A stretch of DNA of 64,000 nt from Lamellibrachia columna (lineage: Eukaryota > Annelida > Polychaeta > Sabellida > Siboglinidae): the NCBI GenBank assembly GCA_963662155.1, contig OY759263.1, positions 28,622,023-28,686,022 on the forward strand, given 5' to 3'. Made by a program: the position numbers and the translations under genes. Positions 30,001-45,000 of the stretch are shown in pieces. The notes under the pieces were generated by a model. That model made no database searches, had not been told where the DNA came from, and saw only the letters and a list, made by a program, of their open reading frames with translations. The number at the start of each line of letters is the position of its first letter. Position 1 is the stretch's first letter.

Positions 30001-33000
30001 ATTACAGTCATATACCTTCTCTCGTTATCTCAACAGATTGCGTCGTTCCTTCGATTGTACTTGTCTCAACTGACTCTGTAGTTGCTGCCGTCGACAAGCC
30101 ATCCGTCGATTCCGTTGTATCCACAGGGGCTGTGGTGGATCCTGCCAGAAGAATATCATGTCAAATGCATTCATTGGTTTGAAGGAAGACTTTTTTTAAC
30201 AACACATTGAACATCCATATATATAAATGGAATAACATTGAACATTATGCTGATTCATCAATGTTATGTGATTTGTTTCCAAGCTACAATTTTCGCTTTT
30301 GCATTATCAAACCTCATGTATTCATTTTAAAATATGAAACAACGAATGCGATTGATATTTTCAGTACACCTTTATATTTTAAAATAGCTGCAAAGCACTC
30401 CTTCTGTTTTCTTCGTGTGGTATCAAAGATAGAGCTATATCATTTCTATATTTCCAAAATGACAACTGGAAAGGGATACACATAAATGCATTTGTAAACA
30501 TTCGGTCGGTGTTACCTGAAGCAGTCGTACTTTCTATCTCGAAAATAGTAGTATCCAATGATGCAGTAGTAGAAGACGTCGCTGAAGTAGTGTCTTCCTC
30601 GGTAATTTTCCCTTCTACTACCGTACTTGCTACAGTTGGTGAATAGTAAAAATTCAATAATAAATTACAAATATCCGAGTTATAATATATTTATTTTCTA
30701 TTTATTATAATTAATATCAATCGTTCCATATGTTCAACAAATTAGCAGTTTCGTAGATATTTCAATTGGGTAATAAAATATTAATAACGGACGAATAGAT
30801 AAAACGATTAGTTGAGATCATTCTTGTACCTTCGCTAGTTGTTTCGACGAAAGATGTTGTTCCTTCGATTGTTGTTTGTGCAGCTGTTCCTGTGGTCTCT
30901 TTCGAAGTTATTGTTTCGGATGACCCCGTGGTAACATCCGCAGCTGTGGTTGTTGCTGGAAAAAAAATACTTGAAATAGAGCTAAGCATTTAGTAGATGT
31001 AGGTATTAAATTATTTTCTGTAATGACAGTTATATTGGTAAACAAGTCACATTGCCTACCCATCAAAATTACACTTATTGTTTAAACAGAAATGACAGTC
31101 ATTTACCTTCGCTCGTTGTCTCAAAGGATTGCGTCGTTCCTTCGATTGTACTTGTTTCAACTGACTCTGTAGTCGCTGCCGACGACAAGCTATCCGTCGA
31201 TTCCGTGGTTTCCACAGGGGCTGTGGTGGATCCTGCCAGAAGAACATCATGTCAAATGCATTGATTGGTTTGAACGAAGACTTTTTTAACAACACATTGA
31301 ACATCCATATATATAAATGGAATAACATTGAACATTATGCTGATTCATCAATGTTATGTGATTTGTTTCCAAACTACAATTTTCGCTTATGCATTATCAA
31401 ACCTCATGTATTAATTTTGATATATGAAACATCGAATATGATTGATATTTTCAATACAACTTTATATTTTAAAATAGTTGCATAGCACTCCTTCTGTTTT
31501 CATCGTGTGGTATCAAAGATAGAGCTATATCATTTCTATATTTCAAAATGAAATCTGGAAATGGATATACATAATTGCATTTGTAAACATTCGGTCGGTG
31601 TTACCTGAAGCAGTCGTACTTTCTATCTCGAGAGTAGTAGTATCCAATGATGCAGTAGTAGAAGACGTCGCTGAAGTAGTGTATTCCACGGTAGTTTTCC
31701 CTTCTACTACCGTACTTGCTACAGTTGCTGAATAATCAAAATTAAAAAATAAATTACAAATATCATAGTTATATTATATTTATTTTCTATTTGTTATAAT
31801 TAATATCAATCGTTCCATATGTACAACAAATTAGCAGTTTCGTAGTTTTTTCAATTAGGTAATAAAATATTAATAACGGACGAATAGATAAAACGATTAT
31901 TTGAGATCAAACTTATACCTTCGCTAGTTGTTTCGACGAAAGATGTTGTTCCTTCGACAGTTGTTTGTGCAGCTGTTCCAGTGGTCTCTGTCGAAATTAT
32001 TGTTTCGGTTGACCCCGTAGTAACATCCGCAGCTGTGGTTGTTGCTGAAAAAAAATACTTAAAATAGAGCTAAGCATTTAGTAGATGCCGGAATTAAATT
32101 ATTTTCTGTAATGACAGTTATATTGTTAAAGAAGTCTCATTGCCTACCCATCAAAATTACACTTATTTTTTAAACAGAAATTACAGTCATTTACCTTCGC
32201 TCGTTGTCTCAACAGATTGCGTCGTTCCTTCGATTGTACTTGTTTCAACTGACTCTGTAGTCGCTGCCGACGACAAGCTATCCGTCGATTCCGTTGTTTC
32301 CACAGGGGCTGTGGTGGATCCTGCCAGAAGAATATCATGTCAAATGCATTCATTGGTTTGAACGAAGACTTTTTTTAACAACACATTGAACATCCATATA
32401 TATAAATGGAATAACATTGAACTTTATTCTGATTCATCAATGTTATGTGATTTGTTTCCAAGCTACAATTTTCGCTTATGCTTCATCAAACCTCATGTAT
32501 TCATTTTGAAATATGAAACAACGAATACGATTGATATTTTCAATACAACTTTATATTTTAAAATAGCTGCAAAGCACTCCTTCTGTTTTCTTCGTGTGGT
32601 ATCAAAGATAGAGCTATATCATTTCTATATTTCCAAAATGACAACTGGAAAGGGATACACATAACTGCATTTGTAAACATTCGGTCGGTGTTACCTAAAG
32701 CAGTCGTTCTTTCTATCTCGAGAGTAGTAGTATCCAATGATGCAGTAGTAGAAGACGTCGCTGAAGTAGTGTCTTCCTCGGTAATTTTCCCTTCTACTAC
32801 CGTACTTGCTACAGTTGGTGAATAGTCAAAATTCAATAATAAATTACAAATATCCGAGTTATAATATATTTATTTTCTATTTATTATAATTAATATCAAT
32901 CGTTCCATATGTTCAACAAATTACCAGTTTCGTAGATATTTCAATTGGGTAATAAAATATTAGAAACGGGCGAATAGATAAAACGATTAGTTGAGATCAT

Positions 33001-36000
33001 TCTTGTACCTTCGCTAGTTGTTTCGACGAAAGATGTTGTTCCTTCGATTGTTGTTTGTGCAGCTATTCCAGTGGTCTCTGTCGAAGTTATTGTTTCGGCT
33101 GACCCCGTAGTAACATCCGCAGCTGTGGTTGTTGCTGAAAAAAAATACTTAAAATAGAGCTAAGCATTTAGTAGATGCCGGAATTAAATTATTTTCTGTA
33201 ATGACAGTTATATTGTTAAAGAAGTCTCATTGCCTACCCATCAAAATTACACTTATTTTTTAAACAGAAATTACAGTCATTTACCTTCGCTCGTTGTCTC
33301 AACAGATTGCGTCGTTCCTTCGATTGTACTTGTTTCAACTGACTCTGTAGTCGCTGCCGACGACAAGCTATCCGTCGATTCCGTTGTTTCCACAGGGGCT
33401 GTGGTGGATCCTGCCAGAAGAATATCATGTCAAATGCATTCATTGGTTTGAACGAAGACTTTTTTTAACAACACATTGAACATCCATATATATAAATGGA
33501 ATAACATTGAACTTTATACTGATTCATCAATGTTATGTGATTTGTTTCCAAGCTACAATTTTCGCTTATGCTTCATCAAACCTCATGTATTCATTTTGAA
33601 ATATGAAACAACGAATACGATTGATATTTTCAATACAACTTTATATTTTAAAATAGCTGCAAAGCACTCCTTCTGTTTTCTTCGTGTGGTATCAAAGATA
33701 GAGCTATATCATTTCTATATTTCCAAAATGACAACTGGAAAGGGATACACATAACTGCATTTGTAAACATTCGGTCGGTGTTACCTAAAGCAGTCGTTCT
33801 TTCTATCTCGAGAGTAGTAGTATCCAATGATGCAGTAGTAGAAGACGTCGCTGAAGTAGTGTCTTCCTCGGTAATTTTCCCTTCTACTACCGTACTTGCT
33901 ACAGTTGGTGAATAGTCAAAATTCAATAATAAATTACAAATATCCGAGTTATAATATATTTATTTTCTATTTATTATAATTAATATCAATCGTTCCATAT
34001 GTTCAACAAATTACCAGTTTCGTAGATATTTCAATTGGGTAATAAAATATTAGTAACGGGCGAATAGATAAAACGATTAGTTGAGATCATTCTTGTACCT
34101 TCGCTAGTTGTTTCGACGAAAGATGTTGTTCCTTCGATTGTTGTTTGTGCAGCTATTCCAGTGGTCTCTGTCGAAGTTATTGTTTCGGTTGACCCTGTGG
34201 TAACATCCGCAGCTGTGGTTGTTGCTGAAAAAAAATTATTTGAAATAGAACTAAGCATTTAGTAGATGCAGGAATTAAATTATTTTCTGTAATGACATTT
34301 ATATTGGTAAAGAAGTCTCATTGCCTACCCATCAAAATTACACTTATTTTTTAAACAGAAATGAGAGTCATTTACCTTCGCTCGTTGTCTCAACAGATTG
34401 CGTCGTTCCTTCGATTGTACTTGTTTCAACTGACTCTGTAGTAACACCACATTGAACATCCATATATATAAATGGAATAACATTGAACATTATGCTGATT
34501 CATCAATGTTATGTGATTTGTTTCCAAGCTACAATTTTCGCTTTTGCATTATCAAACCTCATGTATTCATTTTAAAATATGTAACAACGAATGCGATTGA
34601 TATTTTCAGTACACCTTTATATTTTAAAATAGCTGCAAAGCACTCCTTCTGTTTTCTTCGTGTGGTATCAAAGATAGAGCTATATCATTTCTATATTTCC
34701 AAAATGACAACTGGAAAGGGAGACACTTAACTGCATTTGTAAACATTCGGTTGGTGTTACCTGAAGCAGTCGTACTTTCTATCTCCAGATTAGTAGTATC
34801 CAATGATTCAGTAGTAGAAGACGTCGCTGAAGTAGTGTCTTCCTCGGTAGTTTTCCCTTCTACTTTCGTACTTGCTACAGTTGGTGAATAGTCAAAATTC
34901 AACAATAAATTACAAATATCAGAGTTATATTATATTTATTTTCTATTTATTATAATTAATATCAATCGTTCCATATGTTCAACAAATTAGCAGTTTCGTA
35001 GATATTTCAATTGGGTAATAAAATATTAATAACGGACGAATAGATAAAACGATTAGTTGAGATCATTCTTGTACCTTCGCTAGTTGTTTCGACGAAAGAT
35101 GTTGTTCCTTCGATTGTTGTTTGTGCAGCTGTTCCAGTGGTCTCTTTCGAAGTTATTGTTTCGGATGACCCCGTGGTAACATCCGCAGCTGTGGTTGTTG
35201 CTGGAAAAAAAATACTTGAAATAGAGCTAAGCATTTAGTAGATGTAGGAATTAAATTATTTTCTGTAATGACAGTTATATTGGTAAACAAGTCACATTGC
35301 CTACCCATCAAAATTACACTTATTGTTTAAACAGAAATTACAGTCATTTACCTTCGCTCGTTGTCTCAAAGGATTGCGTCGTTCCTTCGATTGTACTTGT
35401 TTCAACTGACTCTGTAGTCGCTGCCGACGACAAGCTATCCGTCGATTCCGTTGTTTCCACAGGGGCTGTGGTGGATCCTGCCAGAAGAATATAATGTCAA
35501 ATGCATTCATTGGTTTGAACGAAGACTTTTTTTAACAACACATTGAACATCCATATATATAAATGGAATAACATTGAACATTATGCTGATTCATCAATGT
35601 TATGTGATTTGTTTCCAAGCTACAATTTTCGCTTATGCTTCATCAAACCTCATGTATTCATTTTGAAATATGAAACAACGAATACGATTGATATTTTCAA
35701 TACAACTTTATATTTTAAAATAGCTGCAAAGCACTCCTTCTGTTTTCTTCGTGTGGTATCAAAGATAGAGCTATATAATTTCTATATTTCCAAAATGACA
35801 ACTGGAAAGGGATACACATAACTGCATTTGTAAACATTCGGTCGGTGTTACCTGAAGCAGTCGTACTTTCTATCTCGAGAGTAGTAGTATCCAATGATGC
35901 AGTAGTAGAAGACGTCGCTGAAGTAGTGTCTTCCTCGGTAATTTTCCCTTCTACTACCGTACTTGCTACAGTTGGTGAATAGTCAAAATTCAATAATAAA

Positions 36001-39000
36001 TTACAAATATCCGAGTTATAATATATTTATTTTCTATTTAATATAATTAATATCAATCGTTCCATATGTTCAACAAATTACCAGTTTCGTAGATATTTCA
36101 ATTGGGTAATAAAATATTAGTAACGGGCGAATAGATAAAACGATTAGTTGAGATCATTCTTGTACCTTCGCTAGTTGTATCGACGAAAGATGTTGTTCCT
36201 TCGATTGTTGTTTGTGCAGCTATTCCAGTGGTCTCTGTCGAAGTTATTGTTTCGGTTGACCCCGTGGTAACATCCGCAGCTGTGGTTGTTGCTGAAAAAA
36301 AATTATTTGAAATAGAACTAAGCATTTAGTAGATGCAGGAATTAAATTATTTTCTGTAATGACATTTATATTGGTAAAGAAGTCACATTGCCTACCCATC
36401 AAAATTACACTTATTTTTTAAACAGAAATTACAGTCATATACCTTCTCTCGTTATCTCAACAGATTGCGTCGTTCCTTCGATTGTACTTGTCTCAACTGA
36501 CTCTGTAGTTGCTGCCGTCGACAAGCCATCCGTCGATTCCGTTGTATCCACAGGGGCTGTGGTGGATCCTGCCAGAAGAATATCATGTCAAATGCATTCA
36601 TTGGTTTGAAGGAAGACTTTTTTTAACAACACATTGAACATCCATATATATAAATGGAATAACATTGAACATTATGCTGATTCATCAATGTTATGTGATT
36701 TGTTTCCAAGCTACAATTTTCGCTTTTGCATTATCAAACCTCATGTATTCATTTTAAAATATGAAACAACGAATGCGATTGATATTTTCAGTACACCTTT
36801 ATATTTTAAAATAGCTGCAAAGCACTCCTTCTGTTTTCTTCGTGTGGTATCAAAGATAGAGCTATATCATTTCTATATTTCCAAAATGACAACTGGAAAG
36901 GGATACACATAAATGCATTTGTAAACATTCGGTCGGTGTTACCTGAAGCAGTCGTACTTTCTATCTCGAAAATAGTAGTATCCAATGATGCAGTAGTAGA
37001 AGACGTCGCTGAAGTAGTGTCTTCCTCGGTAATTTTCCCTTCTACTACCGTACTTGCTACAGTTGGTGAATAGTAAAAATTCAATAATAAATTACAAATA
37101 TCCGAGTTATAATATATTTATTTTCTATTTATTATAATTAATATCAATCGTTCCATATGTTCAACAAATTAGCAGTTTCGTAGATATTTCAATTGGGTAA
37201 TAAAATATTAATAACGGACGAATAGATAAAACGATTAGTTGAGATCATTCTTGTACCTTCGCTAGTTGTTTCGACGAAAGATGTTGTTCCTTCGATTGTT
37301 GTTTGTGCAGCTGTTCCTGTGGTCTCTTTCGAAGTTATTGTTTCGGATGACCCCGTGGTAACATCCGCAGCTGTGGTTGTTGCTGGAAAAAAAATACTTG
37401 AAATAGAGCTAAGCATTTAGTAGATGTAGGTATTAAATTATTTTCTGTAATGACAGTTATATTGGTAAACAAGTCACATTGCCTACCCATCAAAATTACA
37501 CTTATTGTTTAAACAGAAATGACAGTCATTTACCTTCGCTCGTTGTCTCAAAGGATTGCGTCGTTCCTTCGATTGTACTTGTTTCAACTGACTCTGTAGT
37601 CGCTGCCGACGACAAGCTATCCGTCGATTCCGTGGTTTCCACAGGGGCTGTGGTGGATCCTGCCAGAAGAACATCATGTCAAATGCATTGATTGGTTTGA
37701 ACGAAGACTTTTTTAACAACACATTGAACATCCATATATATAAATGGAATAACATTGAACATTATGCTGATTCATCAATGTTATGTGATTTGTTTCCAAA
37801 CTACAATTTTCGCTTATGCATTATCAAACCTCATGTATTAATTTTGATATATGAAACATCGAATATGATTGATATTTTCAATACAACTTTATATTTTAAA
37901 ATAGTTGCATAGCACTCCTTCTGTTTTCATCGTGTGGTATCAAAGATAGAGCTATATCATTTCTATATTTCAAAATGAAATCTGGAAATGGATATACATA
38001 ATTGCATTTGTAAACATTCGGTCGGTGTTACCTGAAGCAGTCGTACTTTCTATCTCGAGAGTAGTAGTATCCAATGATGCAGTAGTAGAAGACGTCGCTG
38101 AAGTAGTGTCTTCCACGGTAGTTTTCCCTTCTACTACCGTACTTGCTACAGTTGCTGAATAATCAAAATTAAAAAATAAATTACAAATATCATAGTTATA
38201 TTATATTTATTTTCTATTTGTTATAATTAATATCAATCGTTCCATATGTACAACAAATTAGCAGTTTCGTAGTTTTTTCAATTAGGTAATAAAATATTAA
38301 TAACGGACGAATAGATAAAACGATTATTTGAGATCAAACTTATACCTTCGCTAGTTGTTTCGACGAAAGATGTTGTTCCTTCGACAGTTGTTTGTGCAGC
38401 TGTTCCAGTGGTCTCTGTCGAAATTATTGTTTCGGTTGACCCCGTAGTAACATCCGCAGCTGTGGTTGTTGCTGAAAAAAAATACTTAAAATAGAGCTAA
38501 GCATTTAGTAGATGCCGGAATTAAATTATTTTCTGTAATGACAGTTATATTGTTAAAGAAGTCTCATTGCCTACCCATCAAAATTACACTTATTTTTTAA
38601 ACAGAAATTACAGTCATTTACCTTCGCTCGTTGTCTCAACAGATTGCGTCGTTCCTTCGATTGTACTTGTTTCAACTGACTCTGTAGTCGCTGCCGACGA
38701 CAAGCTATCCGTCGATTCCGTTGTTTCCACAGGGGCTGTGGTGGATCCTGCCAGAAGAATATCATGTCAAATGCATTCATTGGTTTGAACGAAGACTTTT
38801 TTTAACAACACATTGAACATCCATATATATAAATGGAATAACATTGAACTTTATTCTGATTCATCAATGTTATGTGATTTGTTTCCAAGCTACAATTTTC
38901 GCTTATGCTTCATCAAACCTCATGTATTCATTTTGAAATATGAAACAACGAATACGATTGATATTTTCAATACAACTTTATATTTTAAAATAGCTGCAAA

Positions 39001-42000
39001 GCACTCCTTCTGTTTTCTTCGTGTGGTATCAAAGATAGAGCTATATCATTTCTATATTTCCAAAATGACAACTGGAAAGGGATACACATAACTGCATTTG
39101 TAAACATTCGGTCGGTGTTACCTAAAGCAGTCGTTCTTTCTATCTCGAGAGTAGTAGTATCCAATGATGCAGTAGTAGAAGACGTCGCTGAAGTAGTGTC
39201 TTCCTCGGTAATTTTCCCTTCTACTACCGTACTTGCTACAGTTGGTGAATAGCCAAAATTCAATAATAAATTACAAATATCCGAGTTATAATATATTTAT
39301 TTTCTATTTATTATAATTAATATCAATCGTTCCATATGTTCAACAAATTACCAGTTTCGTAGATATTTCAATTGGGTAATAAAATATTAGAAACGGGCGA
39401 ATAGATAAAACGATTAGTTGAGATCATTCTTGTACCTTCGCTAGTTGTTTCGACGAAAGATGTTGTTCCTTCGATTGTTGTTTGTGCAGCTATTCCAGTG
39501 GTCTCTGTCGAAGTTATTGTTTCGGCTGACCCCGTAGTAACATCCGCAGCTGTGGTTGTTGCTGAAAAAAAATACTTAAAATAGAGCTAAGCATTTAGTA
39601 GATGCCGGAATTAAATTATTTTCTGTAATGACAGTTATATTGTTAAAGAAGTCTCATTGCCTACCCATCAAAATTACACTTATTTTTTAAACAGAAATTA
39701 CAGTCATTTACCTTCGCTCGTTGTCTCAACAGATTGCGTCGTTCCTTCGATTGTACTTGTTTCAACTGACTCTGTAGTCGCTGCCGACGACAAGCTATCC
39801 GTCGATTCCGTTGTTTCCACAGGGGCTGTGGTGGATCCTGCCAGAAGAATATCATGTCAAATGCATTCATTGGTTTGAACGAAGACTTTTTTTAACAACA
39901 CATTGAACATCCATATATATAAATGGAATAACATTGAACTTTATACTGATTCATCAATGTTATGTGATTTGTTTCCAAGCTACAATTTTCGCTTATGCTT
40001 CATCAAACCTCATGTATTCATTTTGAAATATGAAACAACGAATACGATTGATATTTTCAATACAACTTTATATTTTAAAATAGCTGCAAAGCACTCCTTC
40101 TGTTTTCTTCGTGTGGTATCAAAGATAGAGCTATATCATTTCTATATTTCCAAAATGACAACTGGAAAGGGATACACATAACTGCATTTGTAAACATTCG
40201 GTCGGTGTTACCTAAAGCAGTCGTTCTTTCTATCTCGAGAGTAGTAGTATCCAATGATGCAGTAGTAGAAGACGTCGCTGAAGTAGTGTCTTCCTCGGTA
40301 ATTTTCCCTTCTACTACCGTACTTGCTACAGTTGGTGAATAGTCAAAATTCAATAATAAATTACAAATATCCGAGTTATAATATATTTATTTTCTATTTA
40401 TTATAATTAATATCAATCGTTCCATATGTTCAACAAATTACCAGTTTCGTAGATATTTCAATTGGGTAATAAAATATTAGTAACGGGCGAATAGATAAAA
40501 CGATTAGTTGAGATCATTCTTGTACCTTCGCTAGTTGTTTCGACGAAAGATGTTGTTCCTTCGATTGTTGTTTGTGCAGCTATTCCAGTGGTCTCTGTCG
40601 AAGTTATTGTTTCGGTTGACCCTGTGGTAACATCCGCAGCTGTGGTTGTTGCTGAAAAAAAATTATTTGAAATAGAACTAAGCATTTAGTAGATGCAGGA
40701 ATTAAATTATTTTCTGTAATGACATTTATATTGGTAAAGAAGTCTCATTGCCTACCCATCAAAATTACACTTATTTTTTAAACAGAAATGAGAGTCATTT
40801 ACCTTCGCTCGTTGTCTCAACAGATTGCGTCGTTCCTTCGATTGTACTTGTTTCAACTGACTCTGTAGTAACACCACATTGAACATCCATATATATAAAT
40901 GGAATAACATTGAACATTATGCTGATTCATCAATGTTATGTGATTTGTTTCCAAGCTACAATTTTCGCTTTTGCATTATCAAACCTCATGTATTCATTTT
41001 AAAATATGTAACAACGAATGCGATTGATATTTTCAGTACACCTTTATATTTTAAAATAGCTGCAAAGCACTCCTTCTGTTTTCTTCGTGTGGTATCAAAG
41101 ATAGAGCTATATCATTTCTATATTTCCAAAATGACAACTGGAAAGGGAGACACTTAACTGCATTTGTAAACATTCGGTTGGTGTTACCTGAAGCAGTCGT
41201 ACTTTCTATCTCCAGATTAGTAGTATCCAATGATTCAGTAGTAGAAGACGTCGCTGAAGTAGTGTCTTCCTCGGTAGTTTTCCCTTCTACTTTCGTACTT
41301 GCTACAGTTGGTGAATAGTCAAAATTCAACAATAAATTACAAATATCAGAGTTATATTATATTTATTTTCTATTTATTATAATTAATATCAATCGTTCCA
41401 TATGTTCAACAAATTAGCAGTTTCGTAGATATTTCAATTGGGTAATAAAATATTAATAACGGACGAATAGATAAAACGATTAGTTGAGATCATTCTTGTA
41501 CCTTCGCTAGTTGTTTCGACGAAAGATGTTGTTCCTTCGATTGTTGTTTGTGCAGCTGTTCCAGTGGTCTCTTTCGAAGTTATTGTTTCGGATGACCCCG
41601 TGGTAACATCCGCAGCTGTGGTTGTTGCTGGAAAAAAAATACTTGAAATAGAGCTAAGCATTTAGTAGATGTAGGAATTAAATTATTTTCTGTAATGACA
41701 GTTATATTGGTAAACAAGTCACATTGCCTACCCATCAAAATTACACTTATTGTTTAAACAGAAATTACAGTCATTTACCTTCGCTCGTTGTCTCAAAGGA
41801 TTGCGTCGTTCCTTCGATTGTACTTGTTTCAACTGACTCTGTAGTCGCTGCCGACGACAAGCTATCCGTCGATTCCGTTGTTTCCACAGGGGCTGTGGTG
41901 GATCCTGCCAGAAGAATATAATGTCAAATGCATTCATTGGTTTGAACGAAGACTTTTTTTAACAACACATTGAACATCCATATATATAAATGGAATAACA

Positions 42001-45000
42001 TTGAACATTATGCTGATTCATCAATGTTATGTGATTTGTTTCCAAGCTTCAATTTTCGCTTATGCTTCATCAAACCTCATGTATTCATTTTGAAATATGA
42101 AACAACGAATACGATTGATATTTTCAATACAACTTTATATTTTAAAATAGCTGCAAAGCACTCCTTCTGTTTTCTTCGTGTGGTATCAAAGAAAGAGCTA
42201 TATCATTTCTATATTTCCAAAATGACAACTGGAAAGGGATACACATAACTGCATTTGTAAACATTCGGTCGGTGTTACCTGAAGCAGTCGTACTTTCTAT
42301 CTCGAGAGTAGTAGTATCCAATGATGCAGTAGTAGAAGACGTCGCTGAAGTAGTGTCTTCCTCGGTAATTTTCCCTTCTACTACCGTACTTGCTACAGTT
42401 GGTGAATTGTCAAAATTCAATAATAAATTACAAATATCCGAGTTATAATATATTTATTTTCTATTTATTATAATTAATATCAATCGTTCCATATGTTCAA
42501 CAAATTACCAGTTTCGTAGATATTTCAATTGGGTAATAAAATATTAATAACGGACGAATAGATAAAACGATTAGTTGAGATCATTCTTGTACCTTCGCTA
42601 GTTGTTTCGACGAAAGATGTTGTTCCTTCGATTGTTGTTTGTGCAGCTGTTCCTGTGGTCTCTTTCGAAGTTATTGTTTCGGATGACCCCGTGGTAACAT
42701 CCGCAGCTGTGGTTGTTGCTGGAAAAAAAATACTTGAAATAGAGCTAAGCATTTAGTAGATGTAGGTATTAAATTATTTTCTGTAATGACAGTTATATTG
42801 GTAAACAAGTCACATTGCCTACCCATCAAAATTACACTTATTGTTTAAACAGAAATGACAGTCATTTACCTTCGCTCGTTGTCTCAAAGGATTGCGTAGT
42901 TCCTTCGATTGTACTTGTTTCAACTGACTCTGTAGTCGCTGCCGAAGACAAGCTATCCGTCGATTCCGTGGTTTCCACAGGGGCTGTGGTGGATCCTGCA
43001 AGAAGAACATCATGTCAAATGCATTGATTGGTTTGAACGAAGACTTTTTTAACAACACATTGAACATCCATATATATAAATGGAATAACATTGAACATTA
43101 TGCTGATTCATTATTGTTATGTGATTTGTTTCCAAACTACAATTTTCGCTTATGCATTATCAAACCTCATGTATTAATTTTGATATATGAAACATCGAAT
43201 ATGATTGATATTTTCAATACAACTTTATATTTTAAAATAGTTGCATAGCACTCCTTCTGTTTTCATCGTGTGGTATCAAAGATAGAGCTATATCATTTCT
43301 ATATTTCAAAATGAAATCTGGAAATGGATACACATAATTGCATTTGTAAACATTCGGTCGGTGTTACCTGAAGCAGTCGTACTTTCTATCTCGAGAGTAG
43401 TAGTATCCAATGATGCAGTAGTAGAAGACGTCGCTGAAGTAGTGTCTTCCACGGTAGTTTTCCCTTCTACTACCGTACTTGCTACAGTTGCTGAATAATC
43501 AAAATTAAAAAATAAATTACAAATATCATAGTTATATTATATTTATTTTCTATTTGTTATAATTAATATCAATCGTTCCATATGTACAACAAATTAGCAG
43601 TTTCGTAGTTTTTTCAATTAGGTAATAAAATATTAATAACGGACGAATAGATAAAACGATTATTTGAGATCAAACTTATACCTTCGCTAGTTGTTTCGAC
43701 GAAAGATGTTGTTCCTTCGACTGTTGTTTGTGCAGCTGTTCCAGTGGTCTCTGTCGAAATTATTGTTTCGGTTGACCCCGTAGTAACATCCGCAGCTGTG
43801 GTTGTTGCTGAAAAAAAATACTTAAAATAGAGCTAAGCATTTAGTAGATGCCGGAATTAAATTATTTTCTGTAATGACAGTTATATTGTTAAAGAAGTCT
43901 CATTGCCTACCCATCAAAATTACACTTATTTTTTAAACAGAAATTACAGTCATTTACCTTCGCTCGTTGTCTCAACAGATTGCGTCGTTCCTTCGATTGT
44001 ACTTGTTTCAACTGACTCTGTAGTCGCTGCCGACGACAAGCTATCCGTCGATTCCGTTGTTTCCACAGGGGCTGTGGTGGATCCTGCCAGAAGAATATCA
44101 TGTCAAATGCATTCATTGGTTTGAACGAAGACTTTTTTTAACAACACATTGAACATCCATATATATAAATGGAATAACATTGAACTTTATACTGATTCAT
44201 CAATGTTATGTGATTTGTTTCCAAGCTACAATTTTCGCTTATGCTTCATCAAACCTCATGTATTCATTTTGAAATATGAAACAACGAATACGATTGATAT
44301 TTTCAATACAACTTTATATTTTAAAATAGCTGCAAAGCACTCCTTCTGTTTTCTTCGTGTGGTATCAAAGATAGAGCTATATCATTTCTATATTTCCAAA
44401 ATGACAACTGGAAAGGGATACACATAACTGCATTTGTAAACATTCGGTCGGTGTTACCTAAAGCAGTCGTACTTTCTATCTCGAGAGTAGTAGTATCCAA
44501 TGATGCAGTAGTAGAAGACGTCGCTGAAGTAGTGTCTTCCTCGGTAATTTTCCCTTCTACTACCGTACTTGCTACAGTTGGTGAATAGTCAAAATTCAAT
44601 AATAAATTACAAATATCCGAGTTATAATATATTTATTTTCTATTTATTATAATTAATATCAATCGTTCCATATGTTCAACAAATTACCAGTTTCGTAGAT
44701 ATTTCAATTGGGTAATAAAATATTAGTAACGGGCGAATAGATAAAACGATTAGTTGAGATCATTCTTGTACCTTCGCTAGTTGTTTCGACGAAAGATGTT
44801 GTTCCTTCGATTGTTGTTTGTGCAGCTATTCCAATGGTCTCTGTCGAAGTTATTGTTTCGGTTGACCCTGTGGTAACATCCGCAGCTGTGGTTGTTGCTG
44901 AAAAAAAATTATTTGAAATAGAACTAAGCATTTAGTAGATGCAGGAATTAAATTATTTTCTGTAATGACATTTATATTGGTAAAGAAGTCTCATTGCCTA

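Larger units (their letters stand above)
29150..42050 (-). repeat. 6,427-bp segmental tandem duplication (two copies)
   Basis: About 29.15-35.6 kb and 35.6-42.05 kb correspond at a constant offset of 6,427 bp across units 28-33 and 34-39. The only base differences I noticed are near 31682/38109 and 32826/39253; I did not align every base. Confidence 0.85.
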
